This document shows positions 32,382 through 43,172 of a stretch of 64,000 nucleotides of DNA, piece after piece. Numbering within the stretch: the first letter of the stretch is position 1; each line of letters starts with the position of its first letter. This stretch comes from Flectonema sp. DT1601. Lineage: Eukaryota > Euglenozoa > Diplonemea > Diplonemida > Diplonemidae. The translations under genes were made by a program, and so were the position numbers. Location: NCBI GenBank assembly GCA_964019425.1, contig OZ025796.1:1351001-1415000 (forward strand). The letters are read 5' to 3'. The notes beneath the pieces were generated by a model. It was not told the DNA's origin. It searched no databases and was given only the letters and a program-made list of their open reading frames with translations.

Positions 32382-33434
32382 ATGACTGGTGTTAATCAAG
32401 AAATGAAGATTCACAAATTACGATCAACATCCCCCAACGATGTCTCAAACAAACCCATCTCTGGGATCGCAATGAGCAGTCGCAACAACGGAATGATTGT
32501 GAGCTGGAGTGGCAACACACTTCATCTTTGGGGATATCCACAGATGCTTTTAATCTCAAAAATTGAATGCTGTGAGGGGATCGAACTGGTTGCTATCGAA
32601 AAAAAGATAGCGGTACTGCTTAAAAATGGTGTACTTCAGGTATTTGATCTATCACTGAAGGAGGAAAAGACTCACAGTAGCCTCACTCGATATCAGACGG
32701 AGAGTTGTCAGGCGAGTGTTGTTGCCTTTTCGGGACCACAGGTTGTACTTTTTGGTTATAGAAAATCGTTAATTCAGCTGTATAACTTTGAGTCTGAACT
32801 TACTGTTGCTCATGATGTGTCTGGAGGCAGTTCAGTCTGCATGCTGACTCGCGATCACACTCATCGAACTCTTCTTGGCTCTGTTGAGGGTCAAGTTCAC
32901 CTCTTAACCCAATCAGCTTTATTAGATTCAATTTCTATTTCTGACAACATCATCACCAGCTGCTCTCTTGCCAGCAGTGGTAGCGTAGCTGTTTGTGTCA
33001 GCGGAGGTGTTCTTTTTGTTATAAATATTAAGAAAGATGTATTTGTAAAGTCTTCAAAGAAAAGTATAAATACGCGCCATACGTTTTCTAGAGTTTCCTG
33101 TTCGTCAGATGGAAACTTACTTCTTGTTGTTTCTGAGAGAACACTTCAAGTGATTAGGGTTTCTAACTTGCGTCGTAATTTTACTGTGGAAGCGAAGTTT
33201 AGTGATCCTGAGTCTTCGGTATCAGATTCATTGTTTGTACCGCACCTGATTCATGTTCAACATCACCTTCTTAAAGACCCCGACTACAGAAGCTCTGTTG
33301 TGTACTCAGCTGGTAGTAGAATTCAAGCCTTAGAAGTTTGTGATCCGAATCATATGTTGTGGTCTAAGGCAGTCCTCATCAGTACTTTAATGTTGATATT
33401 CATAGCAGCCTTGTTTGCGATAATTACTCCCTGA
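32382..33434 (+). CDS. Tail-anchored beta-propeller-like protein (possibly SEC12/PREB-like)
   Basis: A single exon of about 350 residues from the first true ATG. The body is rich in short beta strands in a four-strand rhythm (NTLHLWGYPQ, VLQVFDLSL, SLIQLYNFES, GQVHLLTQS), which suggests a WD-type seven-bladed propeller without clean WD dipeptides. A single hydrophobic segment ends the protein (AVLISTLMLIFIAALFAII). A propeller followed by a C-terminal anchor is the layout of SEC12, the Sar1 exchange factor at the ER. No SEC12-specific motif can be verified by eye, so the assignment is tentative. The chain may equally be another ER-anchored propeller. Confidence 0.6.
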   Translation: MTGVNQEMKIHKLRSTSPNDVSNKPISGIAMSSRNNGMIVSWSGNTLHLWGYPQMLLISKIECCEGIELVAIEKKIAVLLKNGVLQVFDLSLKEEKTHSSLTRYQTESCQASVVAFSGPQVVLFGYRKSLIQLYNFESELTVAHDVSGGSSVCMLTRDHTHRTLLGSVEGQVHLLTQSALLDSISISDNIITSCSLASSGSVAVCVSGGVLFVINIKKDVFVKSSKKSINTRHTFSRVSCSSDGNLLLVVSERTLQVIRVSNLRRNFTVEAKFSDPESSVSDSLFVPHLIHVQHHLLKDPDYRSSVVYSAGSRIQALEVCDPNHMLWSKAVLISTLMLIFIAALFAIITP

Positions 33435-33742
33435 GATGGGTTGAAGAATAGTTGGTATTCACATTATACTGCATCCACGAGTTGGATTGCTGCTGCTTGC
33501 TAAGGAACTAATTCCCTTCAATTAAAAAAAAAATAATTTACCCGATTCTACTCTTTTAAGTTCGACACATTATAACAATTTAGTTTTTCTGTTTTTTGTT
33601 TTGTTTTTGAGAATTTTATTTTCATTCTTTCAACAGGTTGTCGTGAGATGAAAGACGATCACAGCAATCTGAAGATGTTATTGAGGTCACTTGTCGTAAA
33701 GTATTACTATTTTAAGATTCCAGCAGACAATAAAAACATAAA
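33435..33742. other. Intergenic, no gene seen
   Basis: 308 bases with an A run and T runs. TTTCAACAG at about 33629-33637 and GATTCCAG at 33716-33723 are acceptor-like. The second lies 19 nt before the next ATG. Confidence 0.5.
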
Positions 33743-34276
33743 ATGACAACACCAATTCGTAGGAAGATACCAGCTGGCAACACTAACAAGATGATAAACA
33801 GAATTCACAGTGGAATGTGCATCTCAGAACTGACTGCTGTTGGAACAGCTTTCTTACCTTATCGAAATGATGAGGTTCGTGAAATGGAATCAAAGTCAAG
33901 ACATATTGAAGCCAATCCAGCGGATGTCATCTCTGCAGCTGTTTTGGATAAAGTCGAAGATCTGATGGCGGCATTAAAAGGAGAGCTGAAAATATTTAAA
34001 GGAATCAAAGTTCTCGAATCTCCCTGGAAAGATCTCCTCTCTCGCACTAAGAGATGCCACAGTCTACTGACATCTAATCGATCGATGCCAAAGAGAGCTG
34101 ACCCAACAACACATAAAGCGTATACCTTACAACAGTTTTATGATTTCTATGGACTTAAAAAAGGAGAACACATTTGGAATAAGTCTGAAGAAGTCACCAG
34201 GTGCCCAGCTTGTCAAAAAAACTTCCTAAGTAAGAAGCTCACTAAACACGTTGCTAGTTGTATTCAATCTCCGTAA
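33743..34276 (+). CDS. Small protein with C-terminal C2HC-type zinc finger
   Basis: A single exon of 177 residues. The only recognisable motif is near the end: CPACQKNFLSKKLTKHVASC, with C-x2-C, His and a final Cys, which fits a C2HC zinc finger. Before it lie a predicted helix region (VLDKVEDLMAALKGELKIF) and YTLQQFYDFYGL. The role is unknown. A truncated copy of its 3' half follows directly downstream. Confidence 0.75.
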   Translation: MTTPIRRKIPAGNTNKMINRIHSGMCISELTAVGTAFLPYRNDEVREMESKSRHIEANPADVISAAVLDKVEDLMAALKGELKIFKGIKVLESPWKDLLSRTKRCHSLLTSNRSMPKRADPTTHKAYTLQQFYDFYGLKKGEHIWNKSEEVTRCPACQKNFLSKKLTKHVASCIQSP

Positions 34277-34330
34277 GTAGTCATTTCGTACTTTCTGTAG
34301 ACTTGGTTAGAATTTAGACCATCTTTGTAA

Positions 34331-34540
34331 AAAGAGAGCTGAAAATATTTAAAGGAATCAAAGTTCTCGAATCTCCCTGGAAAGATCTCCTCTCTCGCAC
34401 TGAGAGATGCCACAGTCTACTAAAAAAACTTCCAAAGTAAGAAGCTCACTAAACACGTTGCTAGCTGTATTCAATCTCCGTAAGTAGTCATTTCGTACTT
34501 TCTGTAGACTTGTTGTAGACTTGGTTAGAATTCAAACCCT
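34331..34540 (+). pseudogene. Broken partial tandem duplicate of the zinc-finger gene 3' half
   Basis: Bases 34331-34421 match 33973-34064, and bases 34421 onward match about 34212-34310. The roughly 150-base middle of the source is missing and the join falls at CTACTAAAAAAACTT. Only a handful of substitutions separate the copy from the source, so the event is recent. The duplicate has no start codon. A small extra tandem repeat (TGTAGACTTGT) is present in the copied 3' flank. Confidence 0.88.
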
Positions 34541-34719
34541 TCTTCTGTTTTCTTTTGTATTTTTGTTAAAAAAAAAAAAAAAAAAGAATCTTTTAAAAGC
34601 GTGTCACGCGACACTTTGTATCTCATTTCTTTAGATTATTATTTGTTGATTACTAGTGAGGGATTGTAATTATCACATCTTAAGTTACACAGCACAGAAC
34701 CATAAATAGATGTGAACCT

Positions 34720-34741
34720 GTTAAATAATATTCCCTTTCAG
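34720..34741 (+). promoter_or_regulatory. Candidate trans-splice acceptor of the Cys/His-repeat kinase
   Basis: AATATTCCCTTTCAG ends at 34741, 15 nt before the ATG at 34757. The stretch before it is T-rich and no donor is evident close upstream. Confidence 0.45.
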
Positions 34742-34756
34742 CAATAACATAATTAT

Positions 34757-36220
34757 ATGAATGCCGACACAAGGAGGTGTACCCAATGTACAATGCAGAG
34801 ATGTAGTGGAGCCCTGTTGTGTGCTGCTCACAAATGTCGAATGAACTGTACGAACATGAGAAGAGACATGTCAGAGTATTGCACAAATCATAAATGTAAT
34901 GCGTGCGATGCTTCAAGAGTTGGTGGAAGTGAATGGTGTCGATCACATAAATGTTTAGTTGATGAATGCCATGCTGAGAAGATTGGAGGATCAGAATATT
35001 GTGTCGCACACAAATGCGTTTGCTGCAGTGGAGTAAGAAGACAAAATACTAAATTCTGTAACGCACACATCTGTAGTCACAACGACTGTACTAGTGAAAG
35101 AGAACCAGGTTATGGATACTGCAAGATACATCACCCTCAGCCTTTAGATGTCTACCCATCTGCGCAAATCAGAGTTGGAAACTTTGAAATTAAACAACTA
35201 ATCGGGACAGGCAGCTTCTCTCAGGTACGACTCGCCTCCAATCTCGAGACGGGACTTCAAGTTGCTGCGAAGATTGTAAATTCATCGACTTTGAGACAAA
35301 TGCAGTGCGAGGATCTTCTTTGTTCTGAAATATCACTGCTGGCTGGATTGCAACATACTTCTATAATGAGACTTCAGACAGCATTTAGAACAGCGAAACA
35401 CATCATTCTCGTTGTTGAATCTCTCGGTGGAGGAGAACTCTTCGAACTTATTTCAGCGAATGGAGTCCTCCCCGACGACAAAGCAAAGAAACTATTCAGA
35501 GACCTCTGTAAAGGTATCGCATTCCTTCATTCAAAGTGTATTGCTCACAGAGATATTAAACCAGAGAACCTCATTCTGTCTGAATCTGGTCAGCTAAAGA
35601 TAGCAGATCTCGGATTCGCTACCGTCCAATATCCTGAAGTAGGAAGTGTTAAGGAAGCTCTAGGGACTCCAGAATATCAAGCACCTGAAGTTAACAAACA
35701 AAGACAATACAATGGATTCAGAGCTGATATGTGGTCTTGTGGAGTAGTTTTATTTACGATGGTTGAGGGAGTACTTCCCTTTGATGGTCAAGATGATGAA
35801 GCACTCTTGCTTTGTATTAATAAGGGAGTTCAAGTATCGACTACTGTGAGTGAAGGACCAAAGGAATTGATAATAAAACTACTGTCAATGGATCCCCGAA
35901 AAAGACCAACAGCAGCTGAACTTCTTAACTGTGAGTCCTGGTGGTCGTTTGAAGCTGACCGAGAACTTGCTGAGGAAGCCTCAAGCTCCCTTCCTCCAAA
36001 GTTAACAATTTCTTGTTTAAATGATCTGACTTTAGTGTCTTCAGAGAATGAGGGAATGCTACTCACTACATCACATTCAAAGTGGTCATTTTCTAACCTT
36101 CTCGAAGAGGCTGCTGATTTCATCGGCAACTTTGGTCTGGCTACCCCAGCAGCACCAAACAAACCACTTCCCCAAAAACAACTTGTCAGACCACAAAATC
36201 GTTGGAGACGTGGGAGGTAA
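34757..36220 (+). CDS. Ser/Thr protein kinase (CAMK-like) with N-terminal Cys/His repeats
   Basis: A single exon of 487 residues. Residues 8-130 hold about six copies of a 20-25 residue module ending YC-x2-HKC (SEYCTNHKC, SEWCRSHKC, SEYCVAHKC, TKFCNAHIC, YGYCKIHH), each likely to bind zinc. The kinase domain starts near residue 143. It has a GTGSFSQV glycine loop (150-157), the ATP lysine K172, AHRDIKPEN (D266), DLG in place of DFG (D284) and GTPEYQAPE in the activation segment. DLG and the overall wording recall SNF1/CHK1-type CAMK kinases. A tail of about 90 residues follows. The zinc modules may bind nucleic acid or protein, and I cannot say which. All catalytic residues are present, so it should be active. 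Confidence 0.85.
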   Translation: MNADTRRCTQCTMQRCSGALLCAAHKCRMNCTNMRRDMSEYCTNHKCNACDASRVGGSEWCRSHKCLVDECHAEKIGGSEYCVAHKCVCCSGVRRQNTKFCNAHICSHNDCTSEREPGYGYCKIHHPQPLDVYPSAQIRVGNFEIKQLIGTGSFSQVRLASNLETGLQVAAKIVNSSTLRQMQCEDLLCSEISLLAGLQHTSIMRLQTAFRTAKHIILVVESLGGGELFELISANGVLPDDKAKKLFRDLCKGIAFLHSKCIAHRDIKPENLILSESGQLKIADLGFATVQYPEVGSVKEALGTPEYQAPEVNKQRQYNGFRADMWSCGVVLFTMVEGVLPFDGQDDEALLLCINKGVQVSTTVSEGPKELIIKLLSMDPRKRPTAAELLNCESWWSFEADRELAEEASSSLPPKLTISCLNDLTLVSSENEGMLLTTSHSKWSFSNLLEEAADFIGNFGLATPAAPNKPLPQKQLVRPQNRWRRGR

Positions 36221-38446
36221 CATTGGTGGGGATCTCTTTCGTAGACTGCGCGTATCCTCCTGGTGATTATGTTCTCATGCTTCTTAAATCTATTTATTTT
36301 TTCTTTCCCGAGTGGAAAAAAAAAAAAAAAAAAAAAACTGTTAAAAAAAAAACTGACTGACCCGCGAGTCGGCACTACTCTCTACCTTCCATCACATCTC
36401 TGATGTATTATTCGACAACTAGCATCAGTGTGGTGGATTTGTTCCTATTTTTTTTTTTTGTTAGCAAACAGTTTTTTTTGATCGAACACATTCAAATGAT
36501 ATTAATTTTCATATTAATAAACAAGCAAACCGTGTTTTACTAATAGATGAGTTTGTTAGATACTATTTTCCCTATTTTTTTTTGCTGTTGTTGGCTGTTG
36601 GTCTTCAGATAAAACTAAAAATATTTCTTTTTTTTTTTTTTTTTCTTTCACACCCTTTCTTATAAGTCTGTATGGATTAAGGGTTTCGATTTTTCTACTT
36701 TTTATATTCAACAGAATAGTACATAAGACTGGGGCTTGTTTTTTTTTTTAAATTTTATTTTGTTGTTCAGTTTATTGCAGTCTCTCAAACCAACTAAACC
36801 CTTCTATTTGATTTTTACTCTGACAGTTACGTATTTGTGTTGTGGGTGCTGTCAGTGAGAGTGCCATTTTCTATTTCGTTAAGCCTCCTTGTATTGGTTT
36901 CTGTTTTTTTTTAATAAGCACGCAGAGCTATGTTTGGTTCGCTATTCTTCGAACTCCCACTTCTATCCAAGTGTGGTATAAGAAATTTCTAAGTTTTTCG
37001 TTTTTTTTTTTTTTTTTTCTTTCTTTCGTTCCACTGAAATAAAAAGGTAAATTGGGATTCGTTTTCCTCGGCTGCGTTTTTTGGAGTTTCCTCTCCCAAA
37101 TGTCGGCTGTTTTTGGAATCTAATATTTCAGTTTTTTTTTTTTTTTTCGTTTTCATTCTGCTAAATTCTTTCTGCTCTGGCTATCCTTTAACCAACGTCT
37201 GCTCTTGAGAATGAGTGGCTGGAGAGCTACGGCGCGTCGAAATAACTTTTAGAGTCTTTGTAATGCCATAATAATTCAGCTTTCATTTTCAAAGGAATTT
37301 TTCTTACAAACAAAAAAAAAAACAGCGCAATGCAATGTTCCTTCTGATGGGAAAAAAAAAAAAAAAAAAATGAAGAGAAGGAAAAAAAACTTCAGTCGGT
37401 TGATATATAACGCATATATTTACTATTTATATTTATTATTATTTTCTAATGATTTTGTAAAGTTTTTTTTTTTTTTTTTTTGGTTTTCAATCTGCGGCAT
37501 CTATTTAATCTTTTAGTTGGTTGTGGTCACCCCCCCCGTTGGTACTCTCGAGGTATATGGATTACTCTCGAAACCTAATAGTTACTTTAAAAGGCTAAGT
37601 TACGCATCACTGTATTTAAAACTAATGTTAAATTATCGTTATGTTGTTTATGATACAACACAGTTGTAATTTTTACAAAATCGAACATACAACCCCCCCC
37701 CCCTTTGGTACTCCAAGATGTTAATCAACTTTGAGTCTACTGCTCTCTTAGTTTAATATTATCCCCCACTTTCAAACACAATTACTCAAACAATCCATTG
37801 CTAAATATTCGGATATGGCTACGGATTGGGTCCTCTGTTACTGTGAGTTACCCTCTTAGAGCACTCATAATATACAGTAACGTTGGATTATAAAACTATC
37901 TAATCTTTTGATTAACTAATAATTATTAATAGTAACCTACTGTAATGGTAACCTGCAGTGGTGATCATATTTATATTTAGTTTTTTCGGGGGAAGAATTT
38001 CCTTATTTGGAGTTTTTGCCTCAGTTTTTTCCTAGAGTTTGCTCTCTGACTTTTCGATACCATACGTGAGGCAAACATTACTCTTGTTGAGGTGTAAAAT
38101 CATATTATGCTTTCCCCAAGTAGTACAACTGTCGTGTATTTGTTGAGTTTCTATTTATGTTTCGAGGTTATATATTTTTTTATAAAAGGTTTGGTTATTG
38201 CGGGGGGGGGGGAAACATTAGGGGGGAAAAAAAAAAAACAGACCCAAAAAAAAACTTTGTTTTTTTCGATATTTATAAACAGCTCCATAAATTGACTAAA
38301 CAACAATTGGTTTCATTTTTTTTTTTTTTGCACCGACGAAGTCGGAGAAGAAACTATTTCAGATTAAAGAGCCGTTATTTATTATGTCGGGTTATCTGCG
38401 CCAGTAAAGCTAGCTGCGATCAACAAAATATAAGGCTTATCTGAAT

Positions 38447-38478
<32 letters not shown>

Positions 38479-39384
38479 CGTGTCATCAGTGTGGAATGGT
38501 ACTTTTTGAGTTAAACTCTTTTTTTTGATAAAATACATCCATCTCTTTATGTATGTTAAGAATATTAAGCACTAATCAGTGAGAATGGAAAGTCACTTTC
38601 GCCCCCCCCTTTAACTTCCACAAACACAAGGAATTCCTTTACCTTTTTAGGCTTGTTATTTACATATAGAATGAGATCAGACTTTTTTTGGTGATGAAAC
38701 ACTGTTAGAAAATTAAATTTATTAGTCGACTTTGCTTGATGATGAATTATTTTTTTTTTATTGAAGTGTAAAAAAAAAAAAAAAAAAATACTTTTGTGTT
38801 TTATGATAAAGTTTTCATTAAGTTATCTAAAGAACCAGACCTGCTTGCTTGCAGCATTACTTCCAATATATGTGTACCGAAAAAAAAAAAAAATAAAAAA
38901 ATAATACAAACAGCGGTAATACTGAGACCTGTTGTAAGTAACGTTTTTCACTACCTTTATTTGCCCCTTTTTGTTTCCCCCTTTTAAAAAAAAAAAAAAA
39001 CTTTTTTGTCTCTTAAATCACTACTTCCTCTAGTGCCACCGTTATGCGCAGTTTTTACGAAAGCTCTACTAGCCAATCAAAAAAAATGGGTTTTATTATA
39101 TAATAGCGCACAATTGACTTCCTACTGTGCCTTTTTACATAGTAATTCAAATCTTGATGAAAATACTCGCTGTGATTGGTGATGTTATTTATTGTTTGAT
39201 TGGTTTTCAGTATTCACAGAAACAGATGATTGCGGTAAGTGTGATGCGTGTGTCAAGTTTGTAGTATTTGTTTGGTGTGTTTCGAGTTACTTTTATTTTT
39301 TCACAGTCCACACTCAGTCCTTCTTAGACCGTCTCAGTCTCACTAGCTGATGACATGCTGAGAGGTTAATTAACAAAAAAACTA
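36221..39384. other. 3.2 kb intergenic region, homopolymer-rich, with repeat B
   Basis: Long T and A runs, two C runs near 37531 and 37691 and a G run near 38201. A full repeat B copy lies at 38328-38448. A weak echo of repeat A (GATTAACTAATAATTATTAA) sits near 37915. No coding segment is supported on either strand. Confidence 0.6.
38328..38448 (+). repeat. Repeat B, copy 1
   Basis: It begins with the small hairpin CCGACGAAGTCGG, continues through TTTCAGATTAAAGAGC and ends with GGCTTATCTGAATGG. The same order occurs at 43308-43425. The ends of the inner part (CAGATTAA and TTATCTGAA) are inverted, so the transcript would fold back on itself. The interior of the two copies differs, so only the ends are conserved. 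Confidence 0.72.
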
Positions 39385-41400
39385 ATGGGAAATTGTTGTA
39401 CCTCTTCGTCTGAAATCTCACTGTTAGATAATGTGTCGAGTTCTTCTGATCCGACACCATTTCGGGAACCTTTGAATGCGGTTACTGTGGGAGGTGGGAC
39501 GGCTACTTTTTACAGCGTTCGGTACAAGACAGGCAGCCTTCCACTTGGGAAGACAGAACAATATTGGATTGCGAAGGATCTTTCTCATGCGTTAGATGAG
39601 CGAAAGTTTTATGAACGAGTTAAACTCTTGAGTCCGTTTTCACGGAGTTGGTCTCTTTTAAAATTCACTTTCGAGTATGGAGGAGTTCACTCCCTCGTCA
39701 CAAACTGTAATGGAAATATTAAACCTATGAACCATCTCCTCCTAAGGAATGCACTTGATGGTGATAAGAAGAATAGATTACTCGATATTAAAATTGGAGA
39801 AGTTACTGCCGTTGGAGGTTGGCAAGGGAAGAGTAGACTCAGAGCTATAAAGAATCGAATGGTTGACCAGGCGAGTAATAGTTCTGTTGAAGGGTTTCGT
39901 GCTGAAGGTTTTACTAATCCACCTGACGGATTGGAAGCTATTTTAGAATCGGATCTGCACAACCGAAGACTTGCGATGCAAAAACTTCCAGCAGCTGAGT
40001 TGTTTTCGTATTGGTGTTGTCTTCCGTGTGTTGATTTCGTTTCCAGTTCTCACTACACCCCTCTTGAAACTTCGTTTCTTACTGTTCGTTCAGCTCTCAC
40101 ATCTTTGATATCTCTGTTGTCTAGTGCTAGTGAGATTCCAATCCCTCAGCAGTGGATAGGATCAAGTATCGGGTTATTTTATGATGTTGGATCACTTCCT
40201 CTTTTGAGTAGTACTCCAGAGCAACTTCGTGATCTCGCGTCTGTTAAAATATTCGACTGGGGAAGGTCAGAACTCACAACACCTGAACAGTATCGATGCC
40301 TGTCCTCATCAAAACAAAAGACCAGACGACAATATTGGAATCAATGGTGTGATGGTACTATTCGTCTGTCTTTCGAAGCGGCTCGATTTTTGAGGAACCA
40401 ATTTTGCCCTGCAAGTGGTCGTTGGAGAACATTAAAGTTTCAGATTTGGTCACACAACAGAAACTCAACAGTATCACCAATTCAGGGAACAGTGTTGGGT
40501 GTCGCAAGTGTCGACCTCAGTTCGATTCCGATTGGAGAGTTTTTTGATTTGGAATTGGCAGGTCGCAACACAGTAATTAAGACTGTCGGTAAAACAACAA
40601 ATGTGATCCGAAATACTTTAACCTTAACATTTGGAGGTGAGGCAACACCAACAGCACTCCGCGTGAAGGTTGACGTCGCTAAAGGAGAATCGAAGATATT
40701 TGAAACAACATACAAAGTAACGGTTCACAGCGCTACATCACTTCCAAAAGCGGATGTCATCGGATGGTGTGATCCAATCGTAAGTATTAAGATGATTGAT
40801 GAGAAGGGTGCTGCTGCTACTGCCAGAACATCTGTTCAGAGAAATACTTCCTCACCAGTTTGGAATGAAACATTCGAGTTTGGGATCGCACAAGCTGCTC
40901 ACATGAAATCAAAAGAGTTAGTTCACAACACTTCGATAATAAAAGGATTGCCTCTTTCAGAAGGAACTATTCATGACTGGGATATTCTTGAGCTTTCTGC
41001 TAGTCACACCAAAGAACAAATCAACACTTTTAAAGAAACTTTCTTCAAACCAACGCTAAGTAGTGGATTAGAAATATCTCCTCCAGACCCTCCTTCGAGA
41101 ATAGACACGGCATCTGAAGTCGGAACTTGTTTAAGTACCTCTGGAGAGGAGATATTGTATTCCCCGTCCTCTCTAAGCTCATCGTATAACAGACTGACAT
41201 CACCGATATCCAGAGGAGGGAGGGGTTTGCATCTGGCTACGGATCCTCCACATTTCAAAAAGTCCCACAGTTTCCCATCAAATTACAGCTATGGGGGGAA
41301 GTATGCGATGGGACGTGCGTATCCGAGGTCACCGTACACTCCTGTTACACCTTCTTACCCTTCTTACCCTTCACCTCGTGGGTTTCATCAAACTTATTAA
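39385..41400 (+). CDS. Inositol-polyphosphate-kinase-like protein fused to a C2 domain
   Basis: A single exon of 671 residues. The N-terminus MGNCC is a textbook dual-acylation signal (Gly2 myristoylation, Cys4 and Cys5 palmitoylation). Residues about 120-300 read as an inositol polyphosphate kinase fold: RLLDIKIG (133-138) matches the family's DxKxG substrate motif, SVEGFRAEGF follows, and SSIGLFYD with VKIFDWGRS (D291) fits the SLLxxYD and metal-binding IDFA elements, though with Trp for Phe/Ala. From residue 443 a C2 domain follows (YKVTVHSATSLPKADVIGWC, DPIVSIKMID, SPVWNETFEF), likely for calcium or lipid binding. The tail is Ser/Pro/Tyr-rich and disordered. It probably works on inositol phosphates or lipids at a membrane. 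The kinase match is motif-level only. Confidence 0.75.
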   Translation: MGNCCTSSSEISLLDNVSSSSDPTPFREPLNAVTVGGGTATFYSVRYKTGSLPLGKTEQYWIAKDLSHALDERKFYERVKLLSPFSRSWSLLKFTFEYGGVHSLVTNCNGNIKPMNHLLLRNALDGDKKNRLLDIKIGEVTAVGGWQGKSRLRAIKNRMVDQASNSSVEGFRAEGFTNPPDGLEAILESDLHNRRLAMQKLPAAELFSYWCCLPCVDFVSSSHYTPLETSFLTVRSALTSLISLLSSASEIPIPQQWIGSSIGLFYDVGSLPLLSSTPEQLRDLASVKIFDWGRSELTTPEQYRCLSSSKQKTRRQYWNQWCDGTIRLSFEAARFLRNQFCPASGRWRTLKFQIWSHNRNSTVSPIQGTVLGVASVDLSSIPIGEFFDLELAGRNTVIKTVGKTTNVIRNTLTLTFGGEATPTALRVKVDVAKGESKIFETTYKVTVHSATSLPKADVIGWCDPIVSIKMIDEKGAAATARTSVQRNTSSPVWNETFEFGIAQAAHMKSKELVHNTSIIKGLPLSEGTIHDWDILELSASHTKEQINTFKETFFKPTLSSGLEISPPDPPSRIDTASEVGTCLSTSGEEILYSPSSLSSSYNRLTSPISRGGRGLHLATDPPHFKKSHSFPSNYSYGGKYAMGRAYPRSPYTPVTPSYPSYPSPRGFHQTY

Positions 41401-41839
41401 ATAAAATGAAATTGGAGAGTTCCAATTTCATTTTTTTTTTTTTTTTTTTTTTTAAATATTTTTCAACGTCGTGGTAGTTGAGGTACATCGAAGTACCCAA
41501 AACATTATTGAGTCTTCAGTCAACATCTTGTTAATCATCTTTCACTTAAATAACAATACCAGCTGTCTACCAAAATTTTACTATTTTCCTGCAGCTTACG
41601 ACGAACCTCCCACTTCTGACTGCAATTTCATTTGTGGTTTTGTTTTCTATGAGAACTTCATTAACGTTTTCGTTTATTGTTCTTTACTTGTGTTTGCCTA
41701 ATTGTTAATAATCCGAAGACACATTGGGGTTATGTTATTCCCGAGACCTCTTTATACATTATCGTCTTGGAACAGGTTTCTGTATTCCCACAATCAGTTC
41801 TATTGCGAAATGCCTGATCGCTGCGAGTCTTTTTTTTCC

Positions 41840-41871
<32 letters not shown>

Positions 41872-42711
41872 CTTATGATTTTTGAGTATACGTCGTTTAC
41901 GTACTAATAGATTTGAGTAAGATCTTATGATCCATCCAAACCTTGAATTCGGTGAACATTTAAAGAGGGCGAAACCTTCTTCAATCAAACATCAATGAAT
42001 ACGATATTCAGTATGTTGTTGGTGTTGTAGAACTGCGCTGTATTATCAAACCATCACCAAACCCTCATTGCGAAGTACTGTCCGAGTCGTGCTCAGCGTC
42101 TGGACCGATAGAACTCTTTCGTATTTTGGTGATAATTTTAGTGAAACAATAGTCACAAGAGAGAGTGTTTCTTGACACTCAGTCAAACTAATTTATGATT
42201 CACGTAGTCAGAGTGGTACCTGCTCAATCCTTCCCTCCTACTTGAATCTTGTTTTAGTGTCGTTTTTTATCACTCCCTTTTTTTCACAGCAGACGTGTCT
42301 TTCTGCTACGCTGTTTCTTTACAGTTCAGGTATTGACGTTGTATATTTTCTTTGAGGGGGAGGGAAAAATCTTTTTTGAATACATTCGGCTATTCTTATC
42401 GTTTTTCTTCCTCTCTTTTGTATAATTATTTTTGTGCAGCCGTTATTTCTGATTTCTGGACTCTAAATTGAAATGTTAAGTTATTTTATTATTTTTTTAA
42501 TCTAACTAACTTCATTATCCGTTTTTGATTTGTTTTTTTAGTATTAGGGGATTCTTATCGAACAGGAGGGGGAAAAAAAAAAAATAAATAAAAATAACTG
42601 GTCGTATAGGAGTCACGTTGTATTCATTCCCTGATCTCTTTCATTGGGTGAAAAAAGTTTCCGGACCAAAAACCAGACCAGGTTTTTAATAATGAATTTA
42701 TTTGAAATTAA

Positions 42712-42742
<31 letters not shown>

Positions 42743-43172
42743 ACAAGTCTTTGAAGAAATGAATCAAAGAAACGAAAGTCTTGTTAGCCACTGCTGGTGT
42801 TTCGAACCGGGTTCCTCACTGCGAGAGCATCTGTCTACTTGTGAACTGTTTTCTTGTGAAAAGTTACCCACAGCTTTACTTTCGCAATAAAATAATCTGA
42901 ATATTGTCTTACGTAATGAGTACAGTCTGCTGACTAACTACACTGAGGGACTCTGGTGCATTACAGCAGGTAACATAGACCAGACTATTATGAAAAGTAA
43001 TATAACTAAAGAACACAATAAAATCCTAAATTATTTTTTTTTTCCCCCTTCTGTCACGATTTTCCCGTATTCGGATACTTTATGTTGCGGGTTTTGTTTT
43101 CTGAACATCGAAGGTCGCTTTCACTAGCACTGCCTGTTTTTTTTTTTATTAAATGATTTCGTTTTCGTGGCC

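Noticed and set aside
42785-42850. tRNA-like stretch (TAGCCACTGCTGG, TTTCGAACC)
   Set aside because: The T-arm and acceptor stems do not pair on either strand and no anticodon arm fits, so it is not a tRNA gene.
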